This document shows positions 21,727 through 28,337 of a stretch of 33,283 nucleotides of DNA, in pieces. Position numbers and translations under genes: made by a program. Each line of letters begins with the position of its first letter. The stretch's first letter is position 1. Location of the stretch: assembly GCA_025464025.1 (NCBI GenBank), contig JAODBP010000023.1, positions 1 through 33,283 of the forward strand. The letters are read 5' to 3'. The DNA is from Actinomycetes bacterium. Its GTDB lineage: Bacteria > Actinomycetota > Acidimicrobiia > Acidimicrobiales > CADCSY01. The notes beneath the pieces were generated by a model. The model saw only the letters and a list, made by a program, of their open reading frames with translations. It searched no databases and was not told the origin of the DNA.

Positions 21727-22017
21727 ATGACGGGCATCACCGCACCGGCGCGGCCAGGCGGTCGGACGCAGGCCCGCGCCATGCTCGAGGGCCTTCCGGC
21801 TGAGCTCGCCGGCGCCACGATCGTGATCGACTTCGGTCAGATGGACGTTGTCACCCCCTCGTTCGTCGACGAGCTGGTCTTGATCGCGTTGGCCGAGCGA
21901 AATGCCGCCGGTCTGACGCTGAAGAACGTGCCAGAGCGAGCTCATGCGCTGGCGACTCGCTCAGCGCAGGCTCGGCAGGTCACGGACCGCATCCAGATCC
22001 AGCTTCGGGCGTCCTGA
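21727..22017 (+). CDS. STAS-like (DUF4325-type) protein
   Basis: The 96-residue product matches the short STAS-like proteins grouped as DUF4325: ATIVIDFGQMDVVTPSFVDELVLIALAERN is the beta-strand/loop/helix with the switch region (Thr-Pro-Ser) where STAS proteins are phosphorylated. Such proteins are usually paired with a HATPase, as here. ATG 21727 has AAGGAGAGG five bases upstream, the best ribosome site in the element, and is preferred to ATG 21697, which would overlap the HATPase stop. It probably acts with the upstream protein in phosphorylation-controlled switching. Confidence 0.75.
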   Translation: MTGITAPARPGGRTQARAMLEGLPAELAGATIVIDFGQMDVVTPSFVDELVLIALAERNAAGLTLKNVPERAHALATRSAQARQVTDRIQIQLRAS

Positions 22018-22024
22018 CAGCCGC

Positions 22025-22588
22025 CTACACCGGCCTCTTGTGGCAGATCCTGGCGGCGACCCTCATGCCGACGAGATCGCTGACGCCGTAGCGGTGCATG
22101 AGCGGGTACGGGTTCATGGCCGAGAACTGGGTGTCGAGGTTGTGCTCCAGTCCAGCGACGTGGCCGAGTTCGTGGCGGGCGATGTTGCCGAGATCCCCGC
22201 CGTGCGGGTCGATCTCGACGATCGCCTTCGTCCTCGTTGTCGACGTGCCCCAGATCGTCGTGAGTCCTCCGTCGTCGGGGTTGGCCGGCTTGCGCATCCA
22301 CACCTGCACCGGGGCGCCGGGGTCGGTGGTGAACGTCCAGTCCGGTCGGAACGCCTTGTGCCACTGAGAGAGGGCGGCACGCACTTCCTCTGGCGCCGCC
22401 GGGTCGACGTACACCGCCAGCGGCGCGCACGGCCAGGTGGTCGTCAACGTCACCGGGATGGCCGCCGAAGCAGTGCCGGGCGTGCCGACGATCACCCCCG
22501 GGGCGAGGACCACGCCGGCTACCACGGTCAGGCCAGCGGTCCTCAGCCGGTCCTCAGAACGCCGAGAAGCGACGAAAACCGATGACAA
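22025..22588 (-). CDS. Secreted metzincin-type zinc metalloprotease
   Basis: The zinc site is HELGHVAGLEHN (HExxHxxGxxH), with a Met-turn-like SAMNPYP downstream, as in matrixins. An N-terminal hydrophobic segment TAGLTVVAGVVLAPGVIVG followed by TASA suggests a Sec signal peptide cleaved before AIPVTL, so the enzyme is probably exported. The start is uncertain: TTG 22588 gives 187 residues inside the element, but the frame stays open through the attachment repeat to ATG 22702 in the host flank. It is convergent with the STAS gene, seven bases between stops, and its 5' end lies beside the integrase arm sites. Confidence 0.7.
   Translation of the reverse strand: MSSVFVASRRSEDRLRTAGLTVVAGVVLAPGVIVGTPGTASAAIPVTLTTTWPCAPLAVYVDPAAPEEVRAALSQWHKAFRPDWTFTTDPGAPVQVWMRKPANPDDGGLTTIWGTSTTRTKAIVEIDPHGGDLGNIARHELGHVAGLEHNLDTQFSAMNPYPLMHRYGVSDLVGMRVAARICHKRPV
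22539..22557 (+). promoter_or_regulatory. Right paired octamer arm sites
   Basis: GTCCTCAG at 22539-22546 and 22550-22557, 11 bp apart and in the same orientation as the left pair. The first copy extends to GTCCTCAGCCGGT as at 8261-8273. Confidence 0.65.
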
Positions 22589-22597
22589 CTGGTGAGA

Positions 22598-22614
22598 ACG
22601 AAAAGCCTGGTCAG
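22598..22614 (+). repeat. Right copy of 17-bp end repeat
   Basis: ACGAAAAGCCTGGTCAG, identical to 8212-8228, 45 bp inside the right core. Confidence 0.75.
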
Positions 22615-22659
22615 AGAGGGTGACGACCAGGAAGTCCCAGGTCAGCGACCCGCCCTCAA

Positions 22660-22679
22660 AGTTCCTCTTCAAGTCGTAG
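22660..22679 (+). repeat. Right attachment repeat (att core)
   Basis: AGTTCCTCTTCAAGTCGTAG, identical to the recG end at 8186-8205. It marks the right boundary of the element. Confidence 0.92.
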
Positions 22680-22785
22680 GCAAAGGGTGCGTTCCCACCC
22701 ATCGCCGCTGATCCGACCGCCCGGACGTAACGCCGGAGGCCCGTTGCTCCAAGGAGTGGCAGGTAGCTGACGTCGGGAGGGACGC

Positions 22786-23361
22786 ATGGCCGGCACCGAA
22801 GCCCAGTTCGTGCTCGTGGTTGACCGGTCGCCGGCGTTCGGGGAGGCGCTCGTCGAGGTGCTCGACGACACCGGGCTGGCCGGCCGGTGGTCGACCACGT
22901 GGGCCAGGGAGCCGGCGCCGACCACCGTCCTCTGTGCCGCCGACCTGCTGGTCGAGGTGCCGGGCGACTGGCTGCGGCACACCGTGGTGGCCGTCGACGA
23001 CCTGTCGGCCGGCGTCGTCCGCAACTACCTGAGCCGGGGGCTGCCGTCGGTGGTCGACCGGCGCTGGCCGGTCGCGCGGATCGCCCACGTCGTGGTCGAG
23101 GCGGCGGCCGGCTGTTCGGTGCTGCCGTCCGAGCTGGTGCGCGAAGCGCTGACCGGCGACCGCCCGGCCGTCGACCTCGACCTCAGCGCCGAAGAGCGCT
23201 CGTGGCTGGAGGCGTTCGCCCAAGGGCGGTCGAGCGGGTGGGTCGCCCGCCAGGCCCACATCTCCGAGCGCCAGCTCTACCGGCGCCTGCAGAACATCTA
23301 CGAGCGGCTCGGCGTGACCAACCGGTCGGCGGCGATCGCCGTGCTCAGCCGCCACTCGTGA
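22786..23361 (+). CDS. LuxR-type HTH transcriptional regulator
   Basis: The 191-residue protein has an N-terminal receiver-like alpha/beta domain (FVLVVDRSPAFGEALVEVLDDTGLAG) in which the aspartate pattern is incomplete, so phosphorylation is doubtful. The C-terminal LuxR/GerE HTH is LSAEERSWLEAFAQGRSSGWVARQAHISERQLYRRLQNIYERLGVTNRSAAIAVLSR. ATG 22786 has GGGAGGG four bases upstream. It is the first host gene after the element, and with the element removed it would lie directly downstream of recG. Its 3' end overlaps the convergent nitronate monooxygenase gene by 17 bases. Confidence 0.85.
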   Translation: MAGTEAQFVLVVDRSPAFGEALVEVLDDTGLAGRWSTTWAREPAPTTVLCAADLLVEVPGDWLRHTVVAVDDLSAGVVRNYLSRGLPSVVDRRWPVARIAHVVVEAAAGCSVLPSELVREALTGDRPAVDLDLSAEERSWLEAFAQGRSSGWVARQAHISERQLYRRLQNIYERLGVTNRSAAIAVLSRHS

Positions 23362-24319
23362 GCGCGTCGAGCACCTCGGCCACCGGTGCGTCCCGGGCCG
23401 AGCGCCACCCGGTGCCGGCCCACAAGCTCATGGCCTCGGGGTCACCGACGGCCCGCAGCGGCCGCGTCGCGGTGTTGACCTCGGGGTAGGCGGCGGGGGC
23501 GTCCGGGTGGTCGTCGATGAACCGGTTGCGCAGGCCGCGGGCCGGACGACCGCTGAACGCCCGGGTCACGGCCGTCTCGGTGTAGCGGGGGTCGGCGAGA
23601 GCGTCCTTCCACTGGGGCCGGGCCGCGGATTCGGGGCAGCGCAGGAACGCGGTGCCGCACAGCACCCCGACCGCTCCGGCCGCGAGCAGGCGCCGGACGT
23701 CGTTGGCCGTGCCCGCGCCACCGGCAGCGACGAGGGGCACGTCGGTCACGGCCCGCACGTCGCCCAGCAGCTGGGGCAGGGGACGGGCGTCGGGCGTGCC
23801 GCCGTTGGTGAACGTGCCGCGGTGGGCGCCGGCCTCGTGGCCCTGGACGACGAGGAACGAGGCGCCATCGGCGAGGGCGGCCTCCTCGGGCACGGTCACG
23901 GTGAAGCCGACGAGCGTGCCGCGCTCGTGCAGGGCGTCGACCAGGTCTCGGTCGGGGACGCCGAACGTGAACGTCACCACCGCTGGCGCGTCGTCGAGCA
24001 GCAGGGCGACCTTGTCGTCCCAGTGGTCGTCGTCCCACACCGGCTCGGCGACGTCGAAGCCCTCGGCCCGCAGCCGCTCGACGTAGGCCGTCGGCGGGTC
24101 GGCCGGCGCCCCGGGGACGAAGACGTTGAGCCCGAACGGTGCCGACGTCGCCCCCCGCACCGCGACCAGCTCAGCTCGCACCTGGTCGGCGGTCTTGTAG
24201 CCGGCGGCGAGGAACGCCAGCGCGCCGGCGGCGGCGCCGGCCACGACCAGGTCGGGCGTGGTCGGCCCGCCCGCCATCGGCGCCACGGCGACCGATCGGC
24301 CGAGCAGGTCCTGGATCAC
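23345..24319 (-). CDS. Nitronate monooxygenase family protein
   Basis: This FMN-dependent oxygenase family member converts alkyl nitronates to carbonyl compounds, in the TIM-barrel fold of 2-nitropropane dioxygenase. The 324-residue product shows VAPMAGGPTTPDLVVAGAAAGALAFLAAGYKT at the N-terminus, APFGLNVFVP, VVQGHEAGAHRG with the conserved active-site His, and VPLVAAGGAGTANDVRRLLAAGAVGVLCGTAFL for phosphate binding. GTG 24319 overlaps the upstream stop (GTGA). It is the third gene of the AraC-led operon. Confidence 0.93.
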   Translation of the reverse strand: MIQDLLGRSVAVAPMAGGPTTPDLVVAGAAAGALAFLAAGYKTADQVRAELVAVRGATSAPFGLNVFVPGAPADPPTAYVERLRAEGFDVAEPVWDDDHWDDKVALLLDDAPAVVTFTFGVPDRDLVDALHERGTLVGFTVTVPEEAALADGASFLVVQGHEAGAHRGTFTNGGTPDARPLPQLLGDVRAVTDVPLVAAGGAGTANDVRRLLAAGAVGVLCGTAFLRCPESAARPQWKDALADPRYTETAVTRAFSGRPARGLRNRFIDDHPDAPAAYPEVNTATRPLRAVGDPEAMSLWAGTGWRSARDAPVAEVLDALTSGG

Positions 24320-24774
24320 GTCGGGCGGAGCACGACCACGGGGATGTCGCGCTCGGTGCCGGCCTGGTACTTCGCGTACACGGGCGCCCGCTCGGTGATC
24401 TCGGCCCAGAGTGGGAGCTTGGCGTCGCCCTCCATGATCTCCGCGGTCACGTCGACCCGCTTCCGGGCGACGTGCACCACGGCCCGCGGGTCGGCGCGGA
24501 GGTTGCCGAGCCAGTGCGGTTCGCGGTCGGCGCCGCCGTTGGAGGCGACCAGGGTGTACGCGTCGCCGTGGGTGCGTCCGTGGCTGATGGCGATCGTGTG
24601 GGACCGGCCCGTCTTCCGTCCGGTGGTGGTGAGCGCCAGGGGACGCCGGTAGGGCAGGCCGTGCCGGCTCGCGAGGAGGTACGAGAACGGTGAGTGGCCG
24701 AGCCAGCGCACGCAGGTGGCGTCGAGGCGCTGGCCCCGCCGGGTCGGGAACCAGGCGAGCAGGCGCTGCCTCAC
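24316..24774 (-). CDS. Deazaflavin-dependent nitroreductase family protein
   Basis: The 152-residue product is a Ddn-type F420-binding split-barrel protein. It has TTTGRKTGRSHTIAISH with the conserved GRKTGR motif, GDAYTLVASNGGADREPHWLGNLRADP and VTAEIMEGD. Actinobacterial members use F420H2 to reduce quinones or nitro compounds. GTG 24774 overlaps the AraC-gene stop (GTGA), and its own stop overlaps the nitronate monooxygenase start. The pairing of an F420-dependent reductase with a nitronate oxygenase suggests a nitro-compound or redox-stress task, which is an inference. Confidence 0.88.
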   Translation of the reverse strand: MRQRLLAWFPTRRGQRLDATCVRWLGHSPFSYLLASRHGLPYRRPLALTTTGRKTGRSHTIAISHGRTHGDAYTLVASNGGADREPHWLGNLRADPRAVVHVARKRVDVTAEIMEGDAKLPLWAEITERAPVYAKYQAGTERDIPVVVLRPT

Positions 24775-25736
24775 GCCGACTCGACCTGGAACGTGCGCCG
24801 GTAGGCGAGGGGCGACGTGCCGACGATCCGGTTGAAGTGCTGGCGCAGCACGGCGGCCGAGCCGAAGCCGCACAGTCCGGCGATGCGCTCGACCGGCTCG
24901 TCGGTCGACTCGAGCAGGCGCTGGGCGTGGAGCACCCGCTGGCGCAGCAGCCACTGGTGGGGCGTGGTGCCGGTGGCGGCGCGGAACCGGCGGGCGAAGG
25001 TGCGCGGGCTCATGAGCGCCTTGCGGGCCAGCTCCTCGACCGAGAGCTCCTCGTGGAGGTTGGACACCATCCAGTCCGACACCTCGGCGATGGGGTCGTC
25101 GCCGGCGCACTCCGGCACGGGCGCCTGCACGAACTGGGACTGGCCGCCCTCGCGGTGGGGTGGCACGACCATGCGCCGGGCGAAGGCGTTGGCCACCTGG
25201 GCCCCGTAGTCCATGCGCACGAGGTGGAGGCACAGGTCGATGCCCGCCGCCGTGCCGGCCGAGGTCATGACGTTGTCGTCGGCGACGTAGAGCACGTCGG
25301 GGTCGATGTTGGCCTGGGGGAACATGGCGGCCAGCCGGTCGGTGTACATCCAGTGCGTGGTGGCCCGGCGGCCGTCGAGCAGCCCGGCGTGGCCGAGGGC
25401 GAAGGCGCCGGAGCAGACCGAGAGGATGCGGGCGCCGCGGGCGTGGGCGTCGCGCAGGACCTGGATCATCTCGTCGGAGGGGGAGTAGCGGAGGGCGCCG
25501 CCGTTCCAGGCCGGGACGACGACGGTGTCGGCCTCGGCGGCATCGGCGATGCGGAAGGGCGTGTCGATGGTGATGCCGCCGGTGGCCTGGAGGGGCGGCG
25601 GGTCGACGGCGCAGATCCGCAGCTCGTAGGCGTCGGGGAGGATCTCGGGCCGCTGGAGCCCGAACACCTCGCACACCACGCCGAGCTCGAAGGTCGAGAT
25701 GCCGTCGACGACGAGGGCGGCCACCAGGTTGTTCAT
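24771..25736 (-). CDS. GlxA-type AraC-family transcriptional regulator
   Basis: The 321-residue protein has an N-terminal DJ-1/PfpI-like domain (about 1-170) with the nucleophile-elbow segment ILSVCSGAFALGHAGLLDGRRATTHW, and a C-terminal double HTH: SVEELARKALMSPRTFARRFRAATGTTPHQWLLRQR and VERIAGLCGFGSAAVLRQHFNRIVGTSPLAYRR. This GlxA layout is common in actinobacteria. The start ATG 25736 overlaps the stop of a six-codon upstream frame, and a 9-bp inverted repeat covers the promoter. It probably controls its own operon with the two redox genes. Confidence 0.92.
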   Translation of the reverse strand: MNNLVAALVVDGISTFELGVVCEVFGLQRPEILPDAYELRICAVDPPPLQATGGITIDTPFRIADAAEADTVVVPAWNGGALRYSPSDEMIQVLRDAHARGARILSVCSGAFALGHAGLLDGRRATTHWMYTDRLAAMFPQANIDPDVLYVADDNVMTSAGTAAGIDLCLHLVRMDYGAQVANAFARRMVVPPHREGGQSQFVQAPVPECAGDDPIAEVSDWMVSNLHEELSVEELARKALMSPRTFARRFRAATGTTPHQWLLRQRVLHAQRLLESTDEPVERIAGLCGFGSAAVLRQHFNRIVGTSPLAYRRTFQVESA

Positions 25737-25756
25737 CAGAGGGATCCGCGGTTCAT
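25736..25756 (-). CDS. Six-codon upstream open reading frame (uORF)
   Basis: ATG AAC CGC GGA TCC CTC TGA lies seven bases after TAGTGT (leaderless pattern), and its TGA overlaps the AraC-gene ATG. Translation of the regulator may depend on re-initiation. Confidence 0.4.
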   Translation of the reverse strand: MNRGSL

Positions 25757-25788
25757 GGCAGGAACACTACGTGAGGTTGGTTCCTGCC
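25757..25788. promoter_or_regulatory. Inverted repeat over the AraC-gene promoter
   Basis: GGCAGGAAC (25757-25765) and GTTCCTGCC (25780-25788) form a perfect 9-bp inverted repeat with 14 bp between. The minus-strand -10 TAGTGT (25769-25764) overlaps its left arm. It is a candidate autoregulatory operator. Confidence 0.6.
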
Positions 25789-25801
25789 ACCAGCGGTCCG
25801 G

Positions 25802-25966
25802 TCAGTCCTCGTCGTCCTCGTGGACCAGGTACCAGCCGTCGAGGCAGTCCTCGCACCGGTACATGAGCGTCTGGCCCGCGGCCCAGCCGAAGTCGTCCGG
25901 CCTGGACAGGAGGTGGGCGGTCCCGCCGCAGTCGATGCAGTGGATCGTGGTCGCCGGGTCGGTCAT
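25802..25966 (-). CDS. Small zinc-ribbon protein
   Basis: The 54-residue product has two CxxC pairs, CIDCGGTAHLL and YRCEDCLDGWYLVHEDDED, forming a zinc ribbon with an acidic C-terminus. ATG 25966 overlaps the stop of the enoyl-CoA hydratase gene (ATGA), so it is translationally coupled to it. Its role is unknown; short acidic ribbons of this type are common in Actinobacteria. Confidence 0.75.
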   Translation of the reverse strand: MTDPATTIHCIDCGGTAHLLSRPDDFGWAAGQTLMYRCEDCLDGWYLVHEDDED

Positions 25967-26700
25967 CGGCCCGGGGGCGGGTGTCCCGCTGTGCCTATGA
26001 ACTTCTGAACGCCGGCGGCGAAGTCGGGGGAGAGGACGACCTCGCGCCCCCGCTCGCCCTCGCGGACGAGCGCCTCGGCCTCGTCGCGGTCGAACCCGTC
26101 GTACAGCGACGCCCGATCGGCGACGACGCAGGCCCAGGGGAAGGCGGCGATCGAGCGGGCCAGCTCGAGGGCGGCGTCGACCGCGGTGCCGTCGTCGACG
26201 ACGCGGTTGACCAGCCCCATGGTCAGGGCCTCGTCGGCCTCGACCTCGCGGCCGGTGAGGATCAGGTCGAGGGCCCGTCCCTGGCCCACGATGCGGGGCA
26301 GCCGGTAGGTGCCGCCGTCGATGAGCGGGACGCCCCACCGGCGCTCGAGGCAGCCGAAGCGGGCCGACCGCCCGGCCACGCGGAGGTCGCACCACAGCGC
26401 CAGCTCCAGCCCGCCGGCGACGCACCAGCCCTCGACCGCGGCGATCACCGGCTTCGACAGGTGCAGCCGGGTCGGCCCGAGCGGGCCCGATGGGCGGAGG
26501 CGGGGCAGGTCCTTCAGGTCGGCGCCGGCGCAGAAGGCGTCGTCGTCGCCGGTGAGCACGGCCACCTTCTCGTCGCTGGCCTCGAAGGCCACGAAGACGT
26601 CGTGGAGGGCCTCGGCCGTGGCGCTGTCGATGGCGTTGCGCCGGTGGGGCCGGTCGAGGCGGACCAGCCGGACACCGTCGAGGACTTCGGTCGCGACCAC
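25963..26700 (-). CDS. Enoyl-CoA hydratase/isomerase family protein
   Basis: It is a crotonase-fold enzyme acting on acyl-CoA esters. The 245-residue product has LDRPHRRNAID, the oxyanion-hole turn AFCAGADLKDL, VIAAVEGWCVAGGLELALWCDLRVA and FGCLERRWGVPLIDGGTYRLPRIVG. The glutamate in LERR aligns with the first catalytic Glu of hydratases, and the second position seems to be Asp (RALDLILTG), so the reaction could differ from simple hydration. GTG 26700 lies six bases after TACCGT. It is divergent from rsmD, with 22 bp between starts. Confidence 0.9.
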   Translation of the reverse strand: MVATEVLDGVRLVRLDRPHRRNAIDSATAEALHDVFVAFEASDEKVAVLTGDDDAFCAGADLKDLPRLRPSGPLGPTRLHLSKPVIAAVEGWCVAGGLELALWCDLRVAGRSARFGCLERRWGVPLIDGGTYRLPRIVGQGRALDLILTGREVEADEALTMGLVNRVVDDGTAVDAALELARSIAAFPWACVVADRASLYDGFDRDEAEALVREGERGREVVLSPDFAAGVQKFIGTAGHPPPGR

Positions 26701-26706
26701 GGGGCA

Positions 26707-26716
26707 ACGGTACGTT
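26707..26716. promoter_or_regulatory. Overlapping divergent -10 boxes of the hydratase gene and rsmD
   Basis: ACGGTACGTT holds TACCGT on the minus strand (26712-26707) and TACGTT on the plus strand (26711-26716), sharing the central TA. Each lies six bases before its GTG start (26700 and 26723), the same design as at 6062-6071. Confidence 0.6.
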
Positions 26717-26722
26717 CCCGCC

Positions 26723-27250
26723 GTGCGAATCGTGGCCGGGAGTGCGAGGGGGCGCCGGTTGGAGGCGCCGACGGGCTCGTCGACCCGGCCTACCGCCGAC
26801 CGCGTGCGGGAGGCCACCTTCAACGCCCTCGGCAGCCTGGGCGCCGTCGAGGACGCCGTCGTGCTCGACCTGTTCGCCGGCTCCGGCGCGCTCGGCCTCG
26901 AGGCCCTCTCGCGCGGGGCGGCGTCGGCCACGTTCGTCGACGACGACGGGCGGGCCGTCGCGGTCGTGCGGGCCAACCTCGACAGCACCGGCCTGGCCGA
27001 CCGGGCGACGGTCGTCCGGGGCGACGGCGTCCGGTACGCGGCCACCGCCGGCCCGGTCGATCTCGCCCTGCTCGATCCGCCCTACGCCTTCACCGACCAG
27101 CAGTGGGCCGACCTGCTCGGCACCCTCGACGCCGAGGTGGCGGTCATCGAGTCCGACCGCGAGGTGCCGCTGCCGGCGCCGTGGCAGGTTCTCCGCTCGA
27201 AGGGGTACGGCGGTACGGTGGTTGTCCTCGCTCGGCGTGATCGAAGCTAG
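26723..27250 (+). CDS. rsmD: 16S rRNA (guanine(966)-N2)-methyltransferase
   Basis: It methylates G966 of 16S rRNA using S-adenosylmethionine. The 175-residue product starts VRIVAGSARGRRLEAP and has RPTADRVREATFNAL, the SAM-binding VLDLFAGSGALGLEALSRGA and the catalytic LLDPPYAF (NPPY-type motif). GTG 26723 stands six bases after TACGTT with no ribosome site, so the mRNA is probably leaderless. It is followed 11 bases later by coaD, a common actinobacterial pairing. Confidence 0.93.
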   Translation: MRIVAGSARGRRLEAPTGSSTRPTADRVREATFNALGSLGAVEDAVVLDLFAGSGALGLEALSRGAASATFVDDDGRAVAVVRANLDSTGLADRATVVRGDGVRYAATAGPVDLALLDPPYAFTDQQWADLLGTLDAEVAVIESDREVPLPAPWQVLRSKGYGGTVVVLARRDRS

Positions 27251-27261
27251 AGAGGCAGCGG

Positions 27262-27762
27262 GTGGCGAAAGTCCTGTATCCGGGATCGTTCGATCCCTTC
27301 CACAACGGGCACCGGGAGCTGGTCGAGACGGCCTCGTTCCTGTTCGAGCACGTCGTGGTGGCGACCATCCGCAACCCCCAGAAGTCGGCCGGCCTCTTCA
27401 CGCTCGAGGAGCGCCAGGCGATGATCGGCGAGTCGCTGGCCCACCTCAAGAACATCTCGATCGTGTCGGTGTCGAAGCTGGTGGTCGACGTGGCCAAGGA
27501 CGTCGGGGCCGACTTCATCATCAAGGGGCTGCGCGCCGTGTCGGACTTCGAGAACGAGATGGCCCAGGCCCAGACGAACCTGGCCGTGTCGGGCGTGCAC
27601 ACGATCTTCCTGCCGTCGGCGTCGGCGAACTCCTACATCGCGTCGAAGTACATCCGCGACATCGCCCGCTTCGGCGGCGACGTCAGCGCCATGGTCCCCG
27701 AGGCCGTGTCGCTCGCGTTGAAGGAGAAGCTCGCGCTCGAGGGGAAGGAAGGGTTCGAGTGA
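27262..27762 (+). CDS. coaD: Pantetheine-phosphate adenylyltransferase
   Basis: CoaD adenylates 4'-phosphopantetheine to dephospho-CoA, the fourth step of coenzyme A synthesis. The 166-residue product begins VAKVLYPGSFDPFHNGH, the nucleotidyltransferase motif with the T/HxGH signature, and has FIIKGLRAVSDFENEMAQAQTNL and the C-terminal IASKYIRDIARFGGDVS. GTG 27262 follows a GAGAGG site. It is in an operon with rsmD upstream and the SepIVA-like gene downstream, whose GTG overlaps its TGA (GTGA). Confidence 0.96.
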   Translation: MAKVLYPGSFDPFHNGHRELVETASFLFEHVVVATIRNPQKSAGLFTLEERQAMIGESLAHLKNISIVSVSKLVVDVAKDVGADFIIKGLRAVSDFENEMAQAQTNLAVSGVHTIFLPSASANSYIASKYIRDIARFGGDVSAMVPEAVSLALKEKLALEGKEGFE

Positions 27763-28337
27763 CGGACCACTACGACGACCTCGACGTCGAGGACGACTTC
27801 GAGGACCAGGGCCACTACGCCGGCACCGACGTGGAGACGCTGCTCCACCGGGTCGCCGACCTCATCGGCAACGCCCGCCCGATGCCGCTCTCGGCCTCGG
27901 TGATGATCAACCGGGACGAGGTGCTCGAGCTGGTCGAGGAGGCCTTGTCCCGCCTGCCCGAGGAGCTGCGGGCCGCCCGCTGGCTGCTGCGGGAGCGCGA
28001 GGAGTTCCTGGCCAAGGTGCAGCGCGAGGGCGACGACATCCTCGATGCCGCCCGGGTCCGGGCCGAGCGCATGGTGCAGCGGACCGAGGTCGTCCGCAAC
28101 GCCCAGCACACCGCCCGCCAGGTCATCGACGACGCCGAGGGTGAGGCTCGTCGCCTGCGCCACGAGGCCGAGGACTTCTGCGACCAGAAGCTGGCCCAGT
28201 TCGAGATCGTGCTCGACCGCACCATCCGCACCGTCCAGGCCGGGCGCTCCCGGCTGCAGGCCGCCCTCCCCGACGAGGAGGACGAGCGTCCGGCGGGCGG
28301 GGGTGAGCCGGAGTTCTTCGACCAGGACGACCTGTGA
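27759..28337 (+). CDS. DivIVA/SepIVA-like coiled-coil protein
   Basis: The 192-residue product has an acidic N-terminus and a conserved-looking helix (ETLLHRVADLIGNARPMPLSASVMINRDEVLELVEEAL). A long coiled coil (about 60-165) follows, with QREGDDILDAARVRAERMVQRTEVVRNAQHTARQVIDDAEGEARRLRHEAEDF, and an acidic tail ends the protein. In mycobacteria the gene between coaD and the DUF177 gene is sepIVA, a DivIVA-related septation protein; position and form agree here. It overlaps both neighbours by four bases. Confidence 0.8.
   Translation: MTDHYDDLDVEDDFEDQGHYAGTDVETLLHRVADLIGNARPMPLSASVMINRDEVLELVEEALSRLPEELRAARWLLREREEFLAKVQREGDDILDAARVRAERMVQRTEVVRNAQHTARQVIDDAEGEARRLRHEAEDFCDQKLAQFEIVLDRTIRTVQAGRSRLQAALPDEEDERPAGGGEPEFFDQDDL

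Larger units (their letters stand above)
8186..22679. mobile_element. Integrated phage-related element (prophage remnant or phage satellite) in recG
   Basis: The element is bounded by 20-bp direct repeats at 8186-8205 and 22660-22679, with a tyrosine integrase adjacent to the left repeat and a MerR-type excisionase gene. Codon use is less GC3-biased than the flanks, and the genes are short, tightly overlapping and mostly without known function. Phage hallmarks are a terminase-small-like gene, a HK97 prohead protease, a tape-measure protein and a WhiB protein. Terminase large subunit, portal, major capsid, tail tube, tail fibre and lysis genes are not found. The right third is accessory cargo: an ADP-ribosyltransferase-like operon, a HATPase/STAS pair and a secreted protease. 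Boundaries are well supported; calling it a satellite rather than a decayed prophage is inference. Confidence 0.9.
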
